From: Caprella mutica
Lineage: Eukaryota > Arthropoda > Malacostraca > Amphipoda > Caprellidae
Assembly: GCA_947561585.1 (NCBI GenBank)
Contig: CANNZV010001591.1
Location: 1 to 64,000 of the forward strand
Direction: 5' to 3'
Length of the DNA stretch: 64,000 nucleotides
Notes under the pieces: model-generated
What the model was told of the DNA's origin: nothing
What the model saw: only the letters and a program-made list of their open reading frames with translations
Databases searched by the model: none
Program-made: the position numbers and the translations under genes
In this document: positions 56,501-64,000 of the stretch, piece after piece
Position numbering within the stretch: the first letter of the stretch is position 1
How the letters are laid out: the number at the start of each line of letters is the position of its first letter

Positions 56501-59500
56501 AAGGCTGGAACATACCTTCTCTAATTTTTGTAGTTAATCATTTTTTGACTATTTTAATGAAAAGAAATGTAAATTATAGAAAAAAAGTGATACGAAAAAA
56601 GGATTTCAGTTATCAAACTTTACTGAAAAGAAATTGATAAAGTATTCTCATCGTAATTAATGAAATATTCACACTGAACCTTCATTGTCCGACATTTCTA
56701 TTAGATTGAATAGATTCAATGGAAGAACAAGAAGGGGGACGAACTTTATCTTGTGCTATCATAAATTTAATGATAATTCAGAATTTAGGTACACTTTTAT
56801 GTACCGAGTATTTTAGGATAATTGTATAGATAGCCATTTATAAATACATCTATCACATCTATTCTTTTTCTTCGTTTGAAATTTGGAGGGTAGAAGAAAA
56901 TAATATTAATAATTTAAATTAAATATAAAAATATAGAACCGAATTTGAATTGGTCTGTAGTTTTTTAACCAGTAAAGTTCTAATGAATAGAGTGATAGAA
57001 TTAGAGTGGCGGGGACCTTTAAAACTTAGCATTCTTCATTTAGCAACTTCCGGTACTGGATAGCAACTACCCGAAGGATGCTATCGCCGATGGAGGATTC
57101 TGTACCTTTTAATAATGATATTCTACTGAACTGTATATTCATTTCTTATTCAGTGTTCAAATAGAAAAAAAATCTAATGATTAAGTGTCCATGAAAATTG
57201 TAACTGAAACAGCCTTGCAGACAGGCTACTGGTTGATCAAGGTGGTTTGATGCTTTGGCGCCTTCAAGCCTTGATGTAGGATGGGACTTAATGCAATGCT
57301 CTATAAATAGCACCCATCAAATTATTTATTATTCGCGGACAGCTGTAAACCAAACCAACACTCTATAAACAAAGACAATATATACAACTTATGTCAACTC
57401 TTAATATTATTATCCGTTCATAAATTATTCAAATATTTAAAAATATTAGTGCATCAAAACAAAACGAAAAAGGAGAGTAAATTTTACGTTGCATGGTAGG
57501 CGACATCAAAAACTAATTTTCGCTTCAAAAAGAGAATAATTTATAATATCTAGACTTTACAGGATTCAAAATATTATATGTAACTTCCATTGAGTTTTGC
57601 AAACACATTCATTAAAATAAAATATTGACCATTCATATTTCGCAGGCAGATTCGAAAGTCAAAAGATAATTGCGGCAAAATGGTAATTCCCAGGGATAAT
57701 AAATCTGAAATGCAATATAGTAAATCATCAAATTAGTCTGAAACTATGGGATGAGTGTGTTCGATAACCAGTTAATGGATGCCCAGAGGTTGGTATTGCA
57801 CACGCATGTAGGTAGGTAAGGCATCTGTGCAGCAGTATATGGAACTATAGGGAAGAAGAGCGTTGGTGTGAGCAGCAACCGAGCTTGAAACTTTCACCGC
57901 CATGTACACACATACACATCACACACTAAGTACACCTATCATGTCATTATTTAATGAGAGATGAAATGTTAGACCCACTGTCTGCATGAGGAATAAAGCA
58001 AAGAAACCGTAAACGTCAGAGAGTGTAATACGCCTACATCCCATACATATAGGATCACACAAAAACTGTGACAGTTGGCAAGTCATGCAAATCTCGTAGA
58101 TGGCCCAGGGCAGATGTCTGAACAATGATTTAGTCTATCGCTCTTCAAACTATAAAACATCTATTGGAAGGACTCCATTACCTTTCAAAGAGATGGAGAT
58201 AACAGTAACCAGCCCTAGCTAGAAACAAAACTTAGCTCAGAAATATAGAAAAAAAAATTAATTACGCTAGTGAAAGGTTATGAAATTTAACTGATATTTT
58301 AATAGTTACAATCATAATTTTATTATTGATATCATTAATTAAGCTGCTGCTTAATTAAGCAGGAATTTTTCAATTTCCAGTCACTCTGTTGAAAATTCGC
58401 AACATCATTTCCCGCAATCTGAGTTGTTGAAAAAAGTAAAAACTACTAAAGAGTTTAGTAAATGATAGATTAAGCAGCTGGTAGTTTAAAGAGTGAGATT
58501 TAAGTGAGCTCTAACTACTCTGCCGGCAGCTAATGAATTCATTTAATAAAAATAATGTAAAAACTTTCCAAAATAATTATTAAAATAATGTATTTTAAAA
58601 TATATAATATTTACATAAATATTTTAAGATAAAAAATATTTATATAATCCTATTGAGATATAAAACTTTCGGATTTAAATCTCAATAGACGAGAATAATT
58701 TGACTTTACATTAGAAAATTAAATTAAAATATCATAAGAATCACCTTCAAATTCTATGCTGAATATATATTACTTACATACAGAAGGACAAACCATGTTT
58801 AGTAGGAATATCTCGCTAAAAATTAGTGACTAAGGTTGAGAACTGATATAGAGGAAAATAATAAAGAAAAGCTTATGTCTGTTTTAAACGCTAAACATTT
58901 TAGTGATTGTAAAGAATTTCTAAAATACAAATCAAAATATGTAGCTAAATTACAACAATGCTTTAATAATGTTAAAAAATAATTTCAATATGTAGCTTAT
59001 ATTACTACCTGGAAAATGATAACATTTTTACATGCAAGAATTGACGAAAAAAAATTATAAGTATCATGTGAATAACTCAAAACAGCATATAGTTCTATAG
59101 TTCATTAGCTATGTAGCTTAAATAAATAGAAAAAACATGAAATCACACGCACAGCTAGCAGTTACCAACCAAAAATATCAAGTAAGTAGTTGACCCAGAG
59201 CTGCTGCCTGCGTCTCGCAAAGCACTCCAATATATCTTGAAACCAGACGAAAAATGTCCAGATTATTTTATTAGTCTGTCGGAGGATGGCTGTAAATCGC
59301 AGCGGGGGAAGGGAGAGATAACTGAATGGTGCCATTATATATCAGGAGAATTTATTAATTTCTTCTCGTTGAGAAATGACATCATGAATACAATAGCACT
59401 TATGTACACCATGCATCTGATTCTAGGAAAACTGTTTTACATTCTATTATTGCTCCATCATAACGGTGAAAAGTTTGCAACAATAATCAAGGATAACCAG

Positions 59501-60523
59501 TGATATATCCTAGTGAATATTGTATATACATTGTAAAATACTTTGTAAAATTAAAATAATTTTACGTGAAAATTGGAATAAATCAGATGGGATTGATCTC
59601 CCGAAGTAAAAATTTAAATCTTGTATTTTTAAGTGTAAGATTTTAAGAGAGCTTTTAACTTACCATTGTTTAATGCTTTATTGCTGGCTGTAAATCCCTT
59701 AGAAAATAGTAAGAAATGTATGGATACATTGAGTGAAATTATCGGTCTATTCCTTGGTAATCTATGGGTATGGTACATAGGGTGAGTCATCAATTACACC
59801 CCATATAATTCCATGTTACGGAGACTGATATGCCCTAAATATTTTGCACACGTCCGTTTGCTACGGCAGAGTAATACACAATTGTGATACATTACGCTAG
59901 GAGGACGCCACCATAATTTATTGGGAAGTTCTCAATTTATGACTGCATCAGTCCCATGAATCGCACAAAATTGGGGCTTCCAGAACAACTCTCCGTATTT
60001 ATTGATTGAAATTATTGGAATCAGAAGAGCTAAGAGATGGAAAAAAGTTCTCCGGTGTGGATAATTGTAGAGGAGTAATCTAATTCAACACAATTGTAGA
60101 CCCGGCAAAACAAAACCTAACATTTTACGGTTAAACATATATATGTAACACTAACTTTTAGAAATATAATAAAAGATATTTCAAACGATAACAGTGACTA
60201 CTTCTCACAGATATGTTATTGTCAGGTAGAAAACAAGGTACGACACTTACAAATGTGAAAGATATTGCTAAAGATAATTTAGTGAAAAAAAATATTGTGG
60301 AGTGAGTATAACTCTTCATGGCGTGGATTATCATAAAAAAATATGAAATTAGATTCGATGAATTTAATTGCTCAGCACAATAGAAGTTCTTTATGATTTG
60401 AAGACTTTCCCGTGCGCTTGTATGAAATTAATTTCAAGTCTCATCAATAACATTTAGAGAGAAGGAACCATTTAGTTAAAATGCAGATGTAATATTAAAT
60501 AATTCACATGGATTTGAATTTTT
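53558..60523. other. 7-kb AT-rich gene-free stretch
   Basis: No array or exon recognised. 54985-55090 and 55140-55255 look like an old tandem duplication (AGATATCTAGTT, GTGGTTCC, GATCTA, TTTCCCCTRGTCA in the same order). CTATAAATAG at 57301 resembles a TATA box but leads to no frame. Confidence 0.5.
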
Positions 60524-60855
60524 AACGAGTTTTACGTCTACTTATGAACCAAAAGCCATATCAATGACGTCAAAAGGAAATTACATACAGGGGACTGGAA
60601 GAAGCAGTAGAGAGGAAAATGGTTCCGTGAACAAAGTCACCTTTCAACAGTCGGTAACAGTGCTCATGAATACAGAAAAGCTACTACGTGAATGCAGTCA
60701 CTTACCAAGGAATGTGACGGAAAGGGACACAAGCACCGGTGGCTGCACTCACGGATGGAAGAGGAAATGAAGAGGTGGTACTTATGAAGCCTATAAGTCT
60801 ACCTAACTAATAAATCTAAGACCTCGTAGTTGAAGAGCATAACCCTAGCTAGCGC
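60524..60855 (+). mobile_element. Family-E element, most complete copy
   Basis: From ACGAGTTTTACGTCTAC through CCAAAAGCCATATCAATGAC, GGAAAATGGTTCCGTGAAC, GAAAAGCTACTACGTGAATG, GTGACGGAAAGGGACACAAG to GAAGAGCATAACCCTAGC. No poly-A tail, so a SINE assignment is unproven. The 68-codon frame inside is not conserved in the other copies. Confidence 0.85.
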
Positions 60856-63800
60856 TATCCTCGAAAACTGCAAGCAGCGTTAAAAAATGATAAACATGAT
60901 ACACCGTTAAATTCATAACTAAATAATGACAATTTATAACCAAAATTACAACAGGTCAGGTCTACTCAATTCAACACAGACAGTTTATGGATAGTCACTG
61001 GTAGCATTTTTGAATAAAACGAAGTTTCTGAAATATGATGTTTTTAAATTAAATCCTATTTTAACCAATATGCGTCATTTAGAAAAAAGGTAACTATAAC
61101 ATTATTTTTTCACCATAATCAATAGTAGCTATACTTGTTTTATACCATTGGATTAACTAAAAATAAAATTTTAAATAAATGTTGATTACATATTGAAAAA
61201 TTAAAGTCAATGCGATTATAGTCTGAGATTTAAATTTAGCTTAACCATAAATTGAAAAATTTCCTCTTGAGCGGAATTTTACAGACTGAACAAGATGATT
61301 CAGCTGCTCTTAGGTATATTTATGTGCTAGAAGTAATGTAACAAGTATTAGATGTAGTAGTGTGGTGAGCTCTCAAGACAGAGATAGTAACGTATAAAGC
61401 TTCGATGGAGACAACTATCTAAGGCAAATCTCGAAATTTATGCCCACCAGATAATTAGGGGAACCCGTTTCGAAGAGGAAAAAACATAGAAAGATACTAA
61501 CTGTTCAAAAGAAGATGGATATGTGATTACCAGGGCAATGGATGAAAAATAACAGTGACAAATACGATAAATGTACAATGCATACTATATATATTAATTA
61601 TATCGGCACAAAGAAAAGAATGATACATCATAAAGATAAGGATATATTGAAAAAAAATTATATCCATTCCTCAAGCCCCTATATAATAATGATGAAGAGA
61701 AATATAAATGATACATACGTCCAATTACTCAAATTAGCCATAGAAAGATATAAAAAGAATGGACTAGAGAGAAGTAGGCTGTGTTACACAAGAGGTAGGC
61801 TTAAAAAAATACAGTACTATGTGACTCCAATTACCTGGTGTGGAGAGGAAGGCAGATTACATAGCAGCTTGCATTCACAGAACAGGCGAAGTAGGATAGA
61901 TTAGATGGTTCCACACACACACTCACCAAAAGCTATTCAAATGAGTTTAGTAACATAGCCTACATGTGTTAAAGGAGACATTAATTATAGCACTAGGCTT
62001 TTCGGTGATGTGAAAGTAAGAATCCAAGCCAAAGTAACACTGCTGCACCGGCCCAAATTTTCATCTTTATCTCAAATACATCACCAAAGGATGAGTATAA
62101 ATTATACCATCTATTGACAAGATGGCAGAGGCTAAAATAATAAACTTGGTACTTTATGATCTGTACTCAAAGCAAAGTGATCTATGGAAAAATAATTCGA
62201 TGAAATCGCACTCTGTATCTAAGAAGACAATCTTATAATTATAGAGAAGTTCCCCGAGAGATCGAATTACTACTCCCGATTGAAGTGGAGGTTTTCTTGT
62301 ACTCGTCAAACTGAACAATTATCACCTAATAATAAATTCATACACCAACTTATAAGGAATTAACAGATTTTCTTATTTGAAAAGCTAACTACTTTGTAAT
62401 ATGTATATCTATTTAACACGTTTCCTGTCACACTCATAAAACAACTTTTTAATTATAGCTTTATCTCAACTAAATCATTTCTCTACTAAGGCACAAAAGA
62501 GTTCTTGAACGATTCACATATATTAACACATTAAATGCGGCGTGACCCACCGGTGGTCACATGGCCAGGAACGTGTTAAAAATACTAGCTTTTATTAAGT
62601 AACGAGAAATCTAGAGAAACACATCAACAATTATATTCAATGCAATGTCCTTTTCATCAAATTATGAAAAAAAAAAGAATTGAATAAAATACTACCCTGA
62701 CATGCATTTTCCAAGCAATAAAAATAATGTAGTTATTTTTTTTAGTGCATAAACATGTACTCTATGATATCAAGTTATTGCAAATGTTAATTCTCAGTAT
62801 ATTCCAATAGTTACATAACTATTTAACCATGTTAGCGATGTTATTAAGTGGTGTAGAAGTATAACCTTCGATAATCAGCATTTAAACAAGCTCTCAATCA
62901 CAATCAGGTTTACTATATTCACAGGTGAAATTGAACAATTGAACATAAAGGTCCGAGACAAAAGGTAAATAATCTTTCAAAAACATACCCATGTATATGA
63001 CACTAGTATTAAATTGCAATCTATATTGTTATTATATACTGGAAATGAATATTGAAAGTGAGGTTGAACAGAACGAGTCAAAATGTTTTTTTTTTTATTA
63101 ATATGTTATTACCAAGAGTCCAATACCTACTTAGTATGTATTTGTTAACTTGTCTGTAGGTTGGTTGGAAGAAAAATGTCCCGTTATAACATTTAATGTA
63201 AGATTTAATTTCATGAGAAAAATAATTGACATCTGGATAACAGAAAAATTATAAATCAGAAAAAAAAACCTTGTAATTTTTATTAAAAATGAGGATAATT
63301 TTAAAAATTAAAATATTTTAATTTCATAGATATTTCCATTAAAAAAAAATAAGTATATTATATCTGATTTAAATGGATTTGCTCCTATTTAATAATTTAT
63401 AAAATAAACATGATCTTATATAGAGTTTAATGATTTCATTAAAAAAAATATTTAATAATTTTAGACATTAAAATATCTAAAATTATTAAATTTCAAGTAA
63501 CATTTCACATTTAATAGTTATCTCACGCATTATGATATAAATTGCTAACTGGTATTTGAGTGATGAAAAGCATATTTAAATGGTAATATCACAATTGATT
63601 TTAATGATAGTGATTATGAGTACTTCATGATAGGTAGAATCTAGAGAATAGTGAATATAATTGGATTCGTTTTGATGAAAGTATAGAGTGAACAATTTTC
63701 TCGTTGATGAAGGCTTTAATTTGCAGATATAGAGTATAGTTGTACCATTCAGTGGTCAAGAGTAGATCATTATTTTGTCAGAGTTGATATCTCCATGTGA

Positions 63801-64000
63801 AGAGATATTGATCATCCATGTCATATTATGTGATGGCATCAGAATATTAGCAACATAACTTTTACCATATTAACAAAAAAATAATGGGGCTTCAGCCTGA
63901 AATCAGTTTATGAAGATAAAGCCATACAATCTACAATCCACAGCACAATTGAAAAGTGCGAACATGATCTCTACTTGATGAATACTATAATCTAGAACGT
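60856..64000. other. AT-rich stretch with one small palindrome
   Basis: GTGACCCACCGGTGGTCAC (62542-62560) inside ATTAAATGCGGC...GAACGTGTTAAA looks like a short hairpin element. The frame at 61542-61904 has no domain. Nothing else recognised. Confidence 0.5.

Noticed and set aside
57295..57340. CTATAAATAG as a promoter
   Set aside because: No initiator at proper spacing and no frame or exon downstream on either strand.
61542..61904. 120-codon plus-strand frame
   Set aside because: Lys/Tyr/Ile-rich as expected from AT-rich DNA; no domain or repeat.

Overview
This is AT-rich, intron-bearing invertebrate nuclear DNA with very few genes. The best-supported gene is split by GT-AG introns. The sequence also carries many unrelated minisatellites and many short terminal-inverted-repeat (TIR) elements. 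An arthropod is plausible: there is a TCAGT initiator with a TATA box, and a secreted-peptide exon whose first codons must sit on a separate tiny exon. The species cannot be fixed from the sequence. There is no bacterial architecture, and I recognised no rRNA or tRNA gene.

Genes. (1) On the minus strand, 45218 to 39402, seven exons join in frame into a 404-residue receptor-regulated SMAD of the Smad2/3 (TGF-beta/activin) class. It has a Ser/Pro/Tyr-rich linker with a PPNY motif, a complete MH2 domain and a C-terminal SSKS tail. No MH1 (DNA-binding) domain is visible, and an in-frame stop lies directly before the first ATG. (2) On the minus strand, 27898 to 27667, is the last exon of a small putative secreted peptide with a hydrophobic leader, a Pro/Asn-rich spacer, a His-rich block and a CCYG end. 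Nothing else in the window supports a protein-coding gene. Most long open frames lie inside tandem arrays whose period is a multiple of three.

Layout. 1-10.5 kb holds several minisatellites, a 198-bp hairpin element and a dispersed element (4681-5030) rich in nuclear-receptor half-sites. 11.2-13.0 kb is a 41-bp satellite with a 492-bp higher-order period. 13-18 kb is AT-rich with TIR elements and a larger copy of the half-site element. 18.4-21.4 kb holds an 18-bp and a 30-bp satellite. 24.8-25.4 kb is a 17-bp array. 27.2-32.8 kb holds a minimal 81-bp palindrome, the peptide exon, T-rich degenerate repeats, a 1.08-kb Mutator/foldback-like element with a 9-bp target duplication, a hAT-like element nested in another hairpin element, and a 25-bp array. 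33-39.4 kb is dense in hairpin elements. 39.4-45.4 kb is the SMAD gene, whose introns hold two related satellites separated by a TTAA-flanked insertion. 45.4-64 kb is mostly AT-rich DNA with a 20-bp array and a few hairpin elements.

Most notable: a SMAD lacking MH1 with changed receptor-specificity residues; a satellite abutting a SMAD splice acceptor and split by a piggyBac-type insertion, after which the two halves have different unit lengths; two hairpin-element families with different termini but the same inner palindrome; and a long-TIR element capped by GC-rich 15-bp repeats.
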